Shown one piece after another: positions 30,002 through 38,438 of a stretch of DNA of 40,821 nucleotides (positions are counted from its first letter, which is position 1; each line of letters begins with the position of its first letter). Location: NCBI GenBank assembly GCA_023382435.1, contig JAHDVS010000021.1, forward strand, positions 1-40,821, given 5' to 3'. The translations under genes and the position numbers were made by a program. A model generated the notes under the pieces. The model made no database searches, was not told where the DNA came from, and saw nothing but the letters and a program-made list of their open reading frames with translations. The stretch is from Thermoleophilia bacterium (GTDB lineage: Bacteria > Actinomycetota > Thermoleophilia > Gaiellales > Gaiellaceae).

Positions 30002-31587
30002 GCGGGGAGCGTCCCAGAGTCCTCGTCCGCGAGCGGATCGCGGAGCCCGGTGTTGAGCTCCTGCGCCAGGACTTCGATGTGGATGTCGACTTCGACTCGG
30101 AGCTCGTGGAGCGGATCGGCGGCTACGACGCGCTGATCGTCCGCAGCGCCACCCGGGTCACCGCGGAGCTGATCGAGCGCGGGCAGCGCCTGAAGGTGAT
30201 CGGCCGGGCCGGCGTCGGCGTCGACAACGTCGACGTGGCCGCGGCGACGAAGCGGGGGATCCTCGTCGTCAACGCGCCCCAGTCGACGGTCGTGTCGGCC
30301 GCCGAGCATACGATCGGGTTGCTGCTCGGGCTCGCCCGGCGGATCCCGCAGGCGCACTGCGCGCTCAAGGAAGGCCGCTGGGAGCGCTCGCGCTTCGGGG
30401 GCGTCGAGCTCGCCGAGAAGACTCTCGGTCTCGTCGGCGTCGGCCGGATCGGCCAGCAGGTGGCGCGGCGCGCGCGTGGCCTTTCGATGCGCGTGCTCGC
30501 CTACGACCCGTTCGTCGCGCCCGAGCGGCTACGCGAGCTCGGTGTCGAGCCTGCGGAGACGCTCGATCAGGTGCTCGCCGAGTCCGACTTCCTCTCCCTG
30601 CACTCGACGCTCACCTCGGAGACGCGCGGGCTGATCGGCCGGGAGGAGCTCGCGCGTGCGAAGGACGGGATCGCGATCGTGAACGTCGCGCGCGGCGAGC
30701 TGATCGACGAGGAGGCGCTCGTCGAGGCGCTCGGCTCCGGCAAGGTCGCTGCGGCCGCTCTCGACGTCTTCTCCCGGGAGCCGTACACGGGACCGCTGCT
30801 CGAGCTCGAGAACGTGGTCGTCACGCCGCACCTGGGCGCGTCGACGCGCGAGGCGCAGGATCGCGCGGGCGTGATCGTCGCCGAGCAGGTTGCCGCGGCG
30901 CTCCAGGGCCGCGTCGCGACGAACGCCGTCAACGTCCCGGCGATCGCCCCCGAGGACGCGGACTTCCTCGGGCCGTTTCTCCCGCTCGCGAGCCTGCTGG
31001 GTGAGCTCGTGTTCGAGCTGGCGGGCGGATCCGTCACGCGGCTCGACTTCCTGCACGCCGGCGAGCTTGCCGAGCGGGACACGCGGTTGTTGACGGTCGC
31101 CGCGTTGAACGGCGCGTTTCGCGGCCGCGTCGAGGAGCACGTGAACCTCGTCAACGCACCGCTCGTCGCGCGCGAGCGGGGGATCGAGGTGCGCGAGGAG
31201 AGCCGCCGGGCCTCCAGGGACTTCACGAACCTGATCCGGATCACCGCGTTCGCGGGCGACCGGGAGATCGTCGTGGCGGGCACCACGATCGGCGCGGACA
31301 ACCGCCCGCGGCTCGTGCATGCGGTCGGATACGAGATCGAGGTCGACCTCGAGCCCCTGATGGTCTTCATCGTCAACTCGGATCGGCCCGGCCGGATCGG
31401 CCGAGTGGGCACGCTGCTCGGGGACGGAGGCGTGAACATCGCGACCATGACGGTGTCGCGCAACCGTCCGGGCGGGAACGCGCTGATGGTGCTGACGGTG
31501 GACACCCCTCTCCCTGCCGAGACGGCGGAGATGCTCCGGGCCGAGCCCGGATTCCTCGACGTCCGGCTGATCTCGCTCGAGGACTGA
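29998..31587 (+). CDS. serA: D-3-phosphoglycerate dehydrogenase
   Basis: 529 residues, the long type I SerA with allosteric and ACT domains. It oxidises 3-phosphoglycerate, the first step of serine synthesis. The NAD motif GVGRIG is at 147-152, and the catalytic residues are Arg232, Glu261 and His278. Residues about 310-445 form the intervening (ASB) domain. The C-terminal ACT domain (about 455-529, LMVFIVNSDRPGRIGRVGTLLGDGGVNIATMTVSR) is the usual serine-feedback site. It starts with GTG inside the stop of the aminotransferase gene. The YbaK-like gene follows 3 bases after the stop. Confidence 0.97.
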   Translation: MSGERPRVLVRERIAEPGVELLRQDFDVDVDFDSELVERIGGYDALIVRSATRVTAELIERGQRLKVIGRAGVGVDNVDVAAATKRGILVVNAPQSTVVSAAEHTIGLLLGLARRIPQAHCALKEGRWERSRFGGVELAEKTLGLVGVGRIGQQVARRARGLSMRVLAYDPFVAPERLRELGVEPAETLDQVLAESDFLSLHSTLTSETRGLIGREELARAKDGIAIVNVARGELIDEEALVEALGSGKVAAAALDVFSREPYTGPLLELENVVVTPHLGASTREAQDRAGVIVAEQVAAALQGRVATNAVNVPAIAPEDADFLGPFLPLASLLGELVFELAGGSVTRLDFLHAGELAERDTRLLTVAALNGAFRGRVEEHVNLVNAPLVARERGIEVREESRRASRDFTNLIRITAFAGDREIVVAGTTIGADNRPRLVHAVGYEIEVDLEPLMVFIVNSDRPGRIGRVGTLLGDGGVNIATMTVSRNRPGGNALMVLTVDTPLPAETAEMLRAEPGFLDVRLISLED

Positions 31588-31590
31588 CCG

Positions 31591-32076
31591 GTGCCGGGGC
31601 AGCTGCCCGAGCCGGTCGCCCGGGTCGCCGGCTTTCTCGCGGACGCACGGGCGGAGGCGCGTCTCGAGGAGTTCGAGGCGGGGACGCCGACGGCCGTGGC
31701 CGCAGCGGACGCCGTCGGCTGCCAGCCGGACCAGATCGTGAAGTCGCTCGTCTTCGTCTGCGACGGTGCTCCCGTGTTGGCGCTCGTCCCGGGCTCGCGC
31801 CGCGCCGACCCGAAGAAGGTCGCGGCGGCCGTCGGCGCCCGCTCGGCCCGGATCGCGTCCGCGGACGTGGTGCGGGAGGCGACCGGGTTCGACGTCGGCG
31901 GCGTCGCCCCGTTCCCGGCCCCCGGGGTCTCCCGGGTCGTCGCGGAGCGGACGCTACTGTCGTGGAGCACCGTCTGGGTCGGGGCGGGGTCGGAACGCCA
32001 CATGGCCGGGCTCGCGCCGGCCGAGCTCGTGCGGCTCGCTCACGCCGGCACCGCCGATCTCTGCCTCGACGCCTGA
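31591..32076 (+). CDS. YbaK/EbsC-family aminoacyl-tRNA deacylase
   Basis: 161 residues of the YbaK/ProX/INS domain family, which removes wrongly attached amino acids from tRNA (for instance Cys- or Ala-tRNA(Pro)). The conserved lysine is Lys51 in PDQIVKSLVFVCDG. DPKKVAAAVG, ATGFDVGGVAPF and the GAGSERHMAGLAPAELVRL end match the family. GTG at 31591 follows the serA stop by three bases. Which tRNA is edited cannot be told. The link to serine synthesis is only positional. Confidence 0.9.
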   Translation: MPGQLPEPVARVAGFLADARAEARLEEFEAGTPTAVAAADAVGCQPDQIVKSLVFVCDGAPVLALVPGSRRADPKKVAAAVGARSARIASADVVREATGFDVGGVAPFPAPGVSRVVAERTLLSWSTVWVGAGSERHMAGLAPAELVRLAHAGTADLCLDA

Positions 32077-32119
32077 ACCTCCGTCCGTCAGACTGTGCGG
32101 CACCCCGAAGGAGGCTGCC

Positions 32120-33274
32120 ATGCTTGTGGACGACTCGCGCACGACGCTCTATTTCGGCCCGTGGTACCGGCGCTCGCCGTTCTTCGAGGCGACACGCCGC
32201 CACGGCTGCCGGGCCTACGACGTCTACAACCACATGCTGCTGCCGGCCGAGTACGGCGACCCGGTCGAGGAGTACTGGCACCTGCTCGAGCACGTCACGC
32301 TCTGGGACGTCGGCGTCGAGCGGATCACGGAGATCACCGGTCGGGACGCCGCTGCGTTCACGAGCTTCCTGACCCCCCGCGACCTCTCCGCCTGCGCGGT
32401 CGGCCAGTGCAAGTACGTCGTCGTCACGGACGAGCGGGGCGGGATCGTCAACGACCCCGTGCTCCTGCGCGTCGAGGAGAACCGCTTCTGGCTCGCGGCC
32501 GCTGACAGCGACCTGCTCCTGTGGGCGAAGGGTGTCGCGGTCGGCTCCGGCTTCGACGTCGAGATCCGCGAGCCTGACGTCTCGCCCGTGCAGGTGCAGG
32601 GCCCGAAGTCGAAGGACGTGCTCGTGGCGCTGCTCGGCCCGTGGGTGCTCGAGCTGCCCTACTACCACTGCGCGGAGACCGAGCTCGACGGGATCCCGCT
32701 CGTGATCGGCCGCACCGGGTGGACGGGCGAGGTCGGCTACGAGCTCTACCTGCGCGACGGTAGCCGCGGCGACGAGCTGTGGGAGCGGGTGCTGGAGGCG
32801 GGCGCGCCGTTCTCGATCCGTCCGATCCCACCGTGCCAGGCGCGCAGGATCGAGGCCGGGATCTTCAACTACGGCTCCGACATGACGCTCGACGACAACC
32901 CGTTCGAGGTGTCGGGGCTCGAGCGGCTCGTCGAGCTCGACAAGGCGGGGCCGTTCGTTGGCAGGGAGGCGCTCGAGCGGATCGCGCGGGAGGGCGTCAG
33001 CCGCAAGCTCGTCGGGGTCGAGCTCGAGGGCGAGCCGCTCGCGTCCTGGCTCACCCACTACTGGCCGGCACGCCACGGCGGAGAGCACGTCGGGCACGTG
33101 ACCGATGCGATTCACTCGCCGCGCCTGGGCCGGAACATCGGCTACGTGTGGGTTCCGATCGACCTGGCCGAGCCCGGAACCTCGCTCGAGGTGGAGACGC
33201 CGGAAGGGACGACTGCCGCCAGCGTGGCAGCGCTTCCGTTCGTCGACCCGCGCAAGGAGACGCCGAAGCGCTGA
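32120..33274 (+). CDS. DmdA-like tetrahydrofolate-dependent demethylase (GcvT superfamily)
   Basis: 384 residues in the GcvT fold. It resembles dimethylsulfoniopropionate demethylase DmdA more than the glycine-cleavage T-protein: YNHMLLP (36-42), EEYWHLLEHVTLWDV (50-64), LTPRDLSACAVGQCKY, GGIVNDPVLLRVEENRFWLAAADSDL (107-132), SPVQVQGPKSKDVL and GRTGWTGEVGYELYL (197-211) follow DmdA segment by segment, including Trp where GcvT usually has Tyr in RTGYTGE. The C-terminal folate-binding barrel is complete. Enzymes of this group move a methyl or methylene group to tetrahydrofolate. Substrate may be DMSP, a methoxylated aromatic or a methylamine. AAGGAGG lies before the ATG. No dmdB, dmdC or dmdD is next to it. 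Confidence 0.85.
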   Translation: MLVDDSRTTLYFGPWYRRSPFFEATRRHGCRAYDVYNHMLLPAEYGDPVEEYWHLLEHVTLWDVGVERITEITGRDAAAFTSFLTPRDLSACAVGQCKYVVVTDERGGIVNDPVLLRVEENRFWLAAADSDLLLWAKGVAVGSGFDVEIREPDVSPVQVQGPKSKDVLVALLGPWVLELPYYHCAETELDGIPLVIGRTGWTGEVGYELYLRDGSRGDELWERVLEAGAPFSIRPIPPCQARRIEAGIFNYGSDMTLDDNPFEVSGLERLVELDKAGPFVGREALERIAREGVSRKLVGVELEGEPLASWLTHYWPARHGGEHVGHVTDAIHSPRLGRNIGYVWVPIDLAEPGTSLEVETPEGTTAASVAALPFVDPRKETPKR

Positions 33275-33291
33275 GCCCTGACGCGGCGCGG

Positions 33292-33297
33292 TAAGCT
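33292..33297 (+). promoter_or_regulatory. Putative -10 box, ilvE operon
   Basis: TAAGCT ends eight bases before the GTG at 33306; no Shine-Dalgarno site lies between, again fitting a leaderless start. Confidence 0.45.
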
Positions 33298-33305
33298 ACG
33301 GTCCC

Positions 33306-34241
33306 GTGGAGGCGACCCCGTACATCTGGATGAACGGCGAGCTGGTCGACTGGGACGACGCGACCGTCCACGTCGGCGCCCACGGCCTCCACTACGGCTC
33401 GGGGGTGTTCGAGGGGATCCGCTGCTACGAGACTCCCTCGGGCCCGGCGGTCTTCCGGCTGACCGACCACATGCGCCGTCTGCGCACGTCCGGTCGGCTG
33501 ATCCACATGGAGCTTCCCTACAGCGTCGAGGAGCTCGTCTCGGCGACCCACGAGTTGCTCTCGGCGAACGGTCTGCCCGCCTGCTACGTGCGGCCGATCG
33601 CCTTCTACGGCTACGGCACGCTGGGCGTGCCCCCGCGGCACAACCCGGTGTGCGTCGCGATCATGTCGTGGCCCTGGGGAACCTACCTCGGCGCCGAGGC
33701 GCTCGAGCGGGGGATCCACTGCAAGATCTCGAGCTGGCGCCGGGTGGGGCCGAACACGATCCCGCACGCGGCGAAGGCCACCGGCGTCTACCTCAACTCG
33801 ATGCTGGCGGTGCTCGAGGCGAGCGCGGGCGGCTACGACGAGGCGATCCTGCTCACCGAGGACGGAAACGTCGGTGACGGCTCCGGCGAGAACGTGTTCG
33901 CCGTCAAGGACGGGGTGATCTTCACCCCCGACCTGTCGGCGTCGATCCTGCCCGGGATCACCCGCGACTCGGTGCTGACGATCGCCCGCGACCTCGGCTA
34001 CGAGGTTCGGGAGCGGCCGTTGATCCGCACCGACCTGTACATGGCCGACGAGCTGTTCATGACCGGTACCGCCGCCGAGGTGACCCCGATCCGCGCGGTC
34101 GACGACCGCGAGGTCGGCGATCCCGGGCCGATCACGAGGGCGATCCAGACGACCTACCTCGAGGCGGTCACCGGGCGCGTAGACAGGTACGCGGAGTGGC
34201 TCGAGCACGTCCCGAGATCGTCGCCGGTCCCGGGCAGCTGA
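33306..34241 (+). CDS. ilvE: Branched-chain amino acid aminotransferase
   Basis: 311 residues, fold type IV PLP enzyme, usual IlvE size. It transfers amino groups between glutamate and the 2-oxoacids of leucine, isoleucine and valine. The PLP lysine is Lys157 in NTIPHAAKATGVYLNSMLA. HYGSGVFEGIRCYET (29-43), EAILLTEDGNVGDGSGENVF and MADELFMTGTAAEVTPIRAVDDR are IlvE signatures. GTG start at 33306. Its end overlaps the start of the DegT-type gene by 46 bases in another frame. It supplies the oxoacids that the E1 complex at the left edge could oxidise, though the genes are far apart. Confidence 0.95.
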   Translation: MEATPYIWMNGELVDWDDATVHVGAHGLHYGSGVFEGIRCYETPSGPAVFRLTDHMRRLRTSGRLIHMELPYSVEELVSATHELLSANGLPACYVRPIAFYGYGTLGVPPRHNPVCVAIMSWPWGTYLGAEALERGIHCKISSWRRVGPNTIPHAAKATGVYLNSMLAVLEASAGGYDEAILLTEDGNVGDGSGENVFAVKDGVIFTPDLSASILPGITRDSVLTIARDLGYEVRERPLIRTDLYMADELFMTGTAAEVTPIRAVDDREVGDPGPITRAIQTTYLEAVTGRVDRYAEWLEHVPRSSPVPGS

Positions 34242-35353
34242 CCGTTCCGCTGTCGCGGCCGTTCCTCGGCGAGCGCGAGGAGGCGCTCGTGCTCGAGGTG
34301 CTGCGCTCCGGTCGCCTCTCGCTCGGCCCCTGGGTCGACCGCTTCGAGCGGGCGCTGGCCGAGCGAGTCGGCGCGCCGTACGTGGCCGCGGTCTCGAGCG
34401 GCACCGCCGGGCTGCATCTCTGCTGCCGGCTCGCCGGCCTCGGCCCCGGGGACGAGGCGATCACGTCGCCGTTCTCGTTCGTCGCCTCGGCCAACTGCGC
34501 GCTCTACGAGGGCGCGACGCCCGTGTTCGCGGACGTCGACCCGCGCACGCTGAACCTCGACCCGGACGCGGTCGAGGCCGCGATCACCCATGCCACGAAG
34601 GCGATCGTCGCCGTCGACATCTTCGGCTACCCGTGCGAGCTCGGGCCGTTGCGCGAGCTCGCCGACCGCCATGGACTCGCCCTCGTCGAGGACGCCTGCG
34701 AGGCGCTCGGAGCGTCCTACCGGGGCCGGCCGGTCGGCTCGTTCCCTCACCCGGCCGTGTTCGCGTTCTACCCGAACAAGCAGATCACGACCGGGGAGGG
34801 CGGGGCGGTCGCGGTGCAGACGGAGGAGGAGTGGCGGCTCCTCAAGAGCCTCTCGAACCAGGGTCGTGCCGACTCGGGCGGGTGGCTCGAGCACGCTCGC
34901 TTCGGCTACAACTACCGCCTCTCAGACGTCGCCGCTGCGATCGGGCTCGCCCAGGTGGAGCGGCTCGACGAGATCCTCGAGCGCCGGGCGGCGGTGGCGG
35001 CCCGCTACGGGACGCTGCTGCGAGGGGTGGACGGGGTGGAGGCGCTCGCCTCCGACGACGCCGAGCACGGTCGTTCCTGGTTCGTCTACCCGGTGCGCCT
35101 GGCCGCCGGGATCGACCGGGAGGCCGTGATCGCTCGCCTCGGCGAGCGGGGCATCGGCACAGCCCGCTACCTGCCCTCGATCCACCTGCAACCGTACATG
35201 CGCGAGCGTTTCGGCTACCGGGAGGGAATGCTGCCCGCGTCCGAGGCGGCGAGCCGCGAGCATCTCGCGATCCCGTTCCACACCGGGCTGACCGCGGAGG
35301 AGCAGGATCTCGTCGTCTCCGAGCTTGCCGCGGCGCTCGAGCTCGCGACCTGA
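34196..35353 (+). CDS. DegT/DnrJ/EryC1/StrS-family sugar aminotransferase
   Basis: 385 residues, PLP enzyme of the nucleotide-sugar aminotransferase family. The conserved core is visible: VPLSRPFLGEREEALVLEVLRSGRLSLGPWV (17-47), SSGTAGLHL (67-75), VEDACEALGASYRG (164-177), and PLP lysine Lys195 in FYPNKQITTGEGG. NYRLSDVAAAIGLAQ follows. These enzymes make amino sugars from keto-sugar nucleotides for surface glycans or glycosylated metabolites. No sugar-pathway genes lie next to it. The only usable start is GTG at 34196, inside the ilvE end, so translation is coupled and the ~15 residues before VPLSRP are unusual. Confidence 0.9.
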   Translation: MARARPEIVAGPGQLTVPLSRPFLGEREEALVLEVLRSGRLSLGPWVDRFERALAERVGAPYVAAVSSGTAGLHLCCRLAGLGPGDEAITSPFSFVASANCALYEGATPVFADVDPRTLNLDPDAVEAAITHATKAIVAVDIFGYPCELGPLRELADRHGLALVEDACEALGASYRGRPVGSFPHPAVFAFYPNKQITTGEGGAVAVQTEEEWRLLKSLSNQGRADSGGWLEHARFGYNYRLSDVAAAIGLAQVERLDEILERRAAVAARYGTLLRGVDGVEALASDDAEHGRSWFVYPVRLAAGIDREAVIARLGERGIGTARYLPSIHLQPYMRERFGYREGMLPASEAASREHLAIPFHTGLTAEEQDLVVSELAAALELAT

Positions 35354-35360
35354 GCGAACG

Positions 35361-35954
35361 GTGCCTGCGGACGCGTGCGTGACCCCCCAGCCGCTCGGAC
35401 GCGGCTTCTTCGCCCGCTCGGTTCACGAGGTCGCCCCCGAGCTCGTCGGTTGCACGCTCATGGTCAGCGGCGCCGGCGGGCGGATCGTCGAGGTCGAGGC
35501 ATACGACCCGGACGACCCGGCGAGCCACGGTTACCGCGGCGAGACGGCCCGGAACCGCTCGATGTTCGGGCCCCCCGGGCACGCCTACGTGTACCGCTCG
35601 CACGGCCTCCACTGGTGCCTCAACCTCGTCTGCGATCGCGAGGGCCGGGCGAGCGCGGTCCTGCTGCGGGCGCTCGAGCCGGTGGCCGGGCTCGTCGAGA
35701 TGGCCGCCCGGCGCGACCGCGATCATGCGCGGCTTCTCTGCGCGGGGCCCGGGCGCCTCTGTCAGGCGCTCGCCATCACCGGCGAGCATGACGGGCTCGC
35801 GCTCGACGAGGCCCCGTTCGCCGTCTTCCCGCGCGACCGTCCCGTCGAGGTCGCGACGGCGCCGCGGATCGGGATCAGCCGCGCCGTCGAGCTCGAGTGG
35901 CGCTACTGCGAGCGTGGAAGCCGCTTTCTGTCGCGGCCGCTCCCGTCTCGCTGA
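35361..35954 (+). CDS. 3-methyladenine DNA glycosylase (AAG/MPG type)
   Basis: 197 residues from GTG at 35361; a GTG at 35379 is an equally possible start. This is the AAG/Mpg family, which flips out and removes alkylated purines such as 3-methyladenine and hypoxanthine. The catalytic glutamate is Glu46 in RIVEVEAYDPDDPASHGYRG. NRSMFGPPGHAYVYRSHGLHWCLNLVC (the intercalating Tyr/His region) and CAGPGRLCQALAITGEHDG are family signatures. It follows the aminotransferase by seven bases and ends nine bases from the convergent PBP gene. It acts in base-excision repair. Confidence 0.95.
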   Translation: MPADACVTPQPLGRGFFARSVHEVAPELVGCTLMVSGAGGRIVEVEAYDPDDPASHGYRGETARNRSMFGPPGHAYVYRSHGLHWCLNLVCDREGRASAVLLRALEPVAGLVEMAARRDRDHARLLCAGPGRLCQALAITGEHDGLALDEAPFAVFPRDRPVEVATAPRIGISRAVELEWRYCERGSRFLSRPLPSR

Positions 35955-35962
35955 CAGTGCCG

Positions 35963-38401
35963 TCAGGAACCCGCGCCGCCGACGACGAGCCGCACGGTCA
36001 TCTCCGACGCGCCGGCGACGCCGGCTCGGGGGCTCTGCGAGACGACGACGCCCGGCTCGTCTTCCGGGGAGAACTCGACCTGCGGCGTGAGCTCGCGGTC
36101 GGCGAGGCGCCGGCGGGCCTCGTCGAGCGTCAGGCCGACCACGCGCGGGACGACGATTCCGGCGGTCGACTTCGCCACGATCAGCCGAACCGTGTCGAAC
36201 GCGGCGAGCGTACCGCCCTTCGGTTCCTGTTCGAGCACCACCCCGACCGGCTCGAGCGGCTTGGCCGGCCGCACGATCACATCCCACTGGAGCGGCTGGG
36301 CCGCGAGTCGCTCCTGCGCGATCTCCACCTTCGCGCCGATCACGATCGGGACCGCGACCTCGTTGGGCTTGCAGTCGGCGATCTGTGTCGGCTCCGAGCC
36401 GCCGAAGAACTCGAGCGTGTACGTGTCGCGGCACTGGCCGTTGTCGCGCATCCACTGGCCGTCGCGCACCGCGATCCGGATCGGTGCCGTCCATCCGTAC
36501 GACGGCTCGGGGAACGCCTGCGGCTCCTCCTCGAGCAGCTCGAGCGCCGACTTCATGAACGTCCGCCAGATCAGGGCAGGGTACGTCCCGCCGGCGACCG
36601 GGTCGCCGCGGAACTCGGTCAGCATCGGTTGCAGCCGGTCCGGGTAGCCGACCCAGACCGCCACCGACAGCTGCGGCGTGTAGCCGACGAACCAGGCGTC
36701 GCCGTAGTTCTCGGTGGTACCGGTCTTCCCGGCGACCGCCCGATCGCCGAGCTGCGCGCGGCGGCCGGTGCCCTCGCTGACGACGCCCTGGAGGATCGAG
36801 GTCAGGATCGCCGCGGAGCCCGCCTCGAGCACCTGCCGGTCGACCGGCGCGTTCGCGTCCAGCCGGCCGCGGTCGCGCACCGCGAGCACCGAGCGCGGGA
36901 GGTTGCCGAGCAGCGACCCGTCGACGCGCGCGCCCCCGTTCGCGAAGGTGCCGAACCCGCGCGCCATCTCGAGCGGGTTGACCGCCTCGGCGCCGAGGCC
37001 GATCGCGAGGAAGTTGTCGAGCGGGCTCAGGATCCCGAGCCGGTGGGCCATCCGAGAGACCGCCTGCGGGCCGAGCTGGGAGGTGAGCTGCGCGTAGACC
37101 GTGTTGTCGGAGTAGATCGTCGCCTCACGTAGGTCGATGCGCCCGAGGTAGGCGTTCTCGTAGTTGCGCACGGCCCAGAGCTTGTCGCCGAGTGAGATCA
37201 CCTGCGGCTTCGACTCGTAGGTCGTGGTCGGGGCCACGCCCCGGTCGAGCGCGGCGGCGAGCACGAACGGCTTGAACGACGAGCCGGGCTGCCGCTCGCC
37301 CTGGACGGCCAGATTGAACTGACTCTTCGAGTAGCCGTCGCCGCCGACCATCGCGAGCACGCGCCCGTCGCGCGGGTCGATCGCGACGAGCGCCGCCCGG
37401 GGCCCGTCCGGATCGGGCAGCCACTTGTCGACCGCGTCGCGCGCGAGCTTCTGGAGCTCGAGATCGAGGGACGTGTACACCTCGAGGCCGCCGCCGTAGA
37501 CCTTGCCCGAGCCGTAGTAGCGGATCAGCTCGGCCTTCACGTACTCGGCGAAGTACTGGGCCGGGCCGCGGGTGCCCGGCAGCCGCACCTGATCGGGGCT
37601 CGGGAGCGGCGCCGCCCGCGCCGTGTCGTACTGCGAGCGCGTGATCAACCCCTGGCCGAACATCAGCGCGAGCACCGTGTTGCGGCGCAGGCGCGCGCGG
37701 GTCGGGCTCGAGATCGGATCGTACGCGGACGGGTTCTGGTTGATGCCCGCGAGCAGCGCCGCCTCGGGCAGGGTGAGATCGACCGCGCTCTTCTGGAAGT
37801 AGACGCGGGCCGCCATCTCGACGCCGTAGGCGCCGTTGCCGAAGTAGATCGTGTTCAGGTACGCGGTCAGGATCCGGTCCTTCGACCAGCGTCGCTCGAG
37901 CTGCCAGGCCAGCGCCGCCTCCTTCAGCTTGCGGCTGACCGTCCGCTCCGGCTCGATGTAGGTGTTCTTCACGAACTGCTGCGTAATCGTCGAGCCGCCC
38001 TGCACGAGCTCCTTGTTGCGGACGTCGGTCCAGATGGCGCGGAGGATTCCGCGCAGGTCGACGCCGCGGTGCTCCCAGAAGCGACGATCCTCGACGGCGA
38101 CGATCGCCTGCTTCATCACCGGCGCGATCTTGTCGGGCTCGACGAGCACGCGTGCCTCGTCGCCGCGCAGCACCGCGAGGACGGTTCCGTCGGCGGCGTA
38201 GATGTAGCCGTTGCGCTCGACCCGCTTCTTGTTCGCCGGGTCGAGCGAGGGGATGTCGCTCGCGATCGCGGTGACGAACCCGAACGTGAACGAGGCCGCG
38301 CAGGCGAGGCCGAGAACGGCGAGGAGGAGGAGGAACCGGGGCTTGCGGATCCGGCGCCGCGGCCTGGACGGCCCGTCCTGCGTGCGTCTGCGCCGGAGCA
38401 C
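35963..38401 (-). CDS. Class A penicillin-binding protein (PBP1A-like) with PASTA repeats
   Basis: 812 residues from GTG at 38401. A basic cytoplasmic N-terminus is followed by one membrane helix (about 23-47). The GT51 glycosyltransferase domain has catalytic Glu104 in VEDRRFWEHRGVD and GGSTITQQFVKN. The transpeptidase domain has Ser374-x-x-Lys377 (PGSSFKPF), SDN at 431-433 and KTG at 559-561. The C-terminus carries two PASTA repeats (about 683-812: VPIVIGAKVEIAQERL and VPRVVGLTLDEARRRLAD), which bind wall precursors. It polymerises and cross-links peptidoglycan on the outer membrane face. The start is set by a TACAAT box nine bases upstream; the frame stays open further up but without coding character. 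Confidence 0.95.
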   Translation of the reverse strand: MLRRRRTQDGPSRPRRRIRKPRFLLLLAVLGLACAASFTFGFVTAIASDIPSLDPANKKRVERNGYIYAADGTVLAVLRGDEARVLVEPDKIAPVMKQAIVAVEDRRFWEHRGVDLRGILRAIWTDVRNKELVQGGSTITQQFVKNTYIEPERTVSRKLKEAALAWQLERRWSKDRILTAYLNTIYFGNGAYGVEMAARVYFQKSAVDLTLPEAALLAGINQNPSAYDPISSPTRARLRRNTVLALMFGQGLITRSQYDTARAAPLPSPDQVRLPGTRGPAQYFAEYVKAELIRYYGSGKVYGGGLEVYTSLDLELQKLARDAVDKWLPDPDGPRAALVAIDPRDGRVLAMVGGDGYSKSQFNLAVQGERQPGSSFKPFVLAAALDRGVAPTTTYESKPQVISLGDKLWAVRNYENAYLGRIDLREATIYSDNTVYAQLTSQLGPQAVSRMAHRLGILSPLDNFLAIGLGAEAVNPLEMARGFGTFANGGARVDGSLLGNLPRSVLAVRDRGRLDANAPVDRQVLEAGSAAILTSILQGVVSEGTGRRAQLGDRAVAGKTGTTENYGDAWFVGYTPQLSVAVWVGYPDRLQPMLTEFRGDPVAGGTYPALIWRTFMKSALELLEEEPQAFPEPSYGWTAPIRIAVRDGQWMRDNGQCRDTYTLEFFGGSEPTQIADCKPNEVAVPIVIGAKVEIAQERLAAQPLQWDVIVRPAKPLEPVGVVLEQEPKGGTLAAFDTVRLIVAKSTAGIVVPRVVGLTLDEARRRLADRELTPQVEFSPEDEPGVVVSQSPRAGVAGASEMTVRLVVGGAGS

Positions 38402-38410
38402 GGGTCGCGA

Positions 38411-38416
38411 ATTGTA
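38411..38416 (-). promoter_or_regulatory. Putative -10 box, PBP gene
   Basis: TACAAT on the minus strand ends nine bases before the GTG at 38401. It is close to the ideal TATAAT and supports that start. Confidence 0.55.
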
Positions 38417-38438
38417 GCCGTGACCGTGCGGGCGTCCG

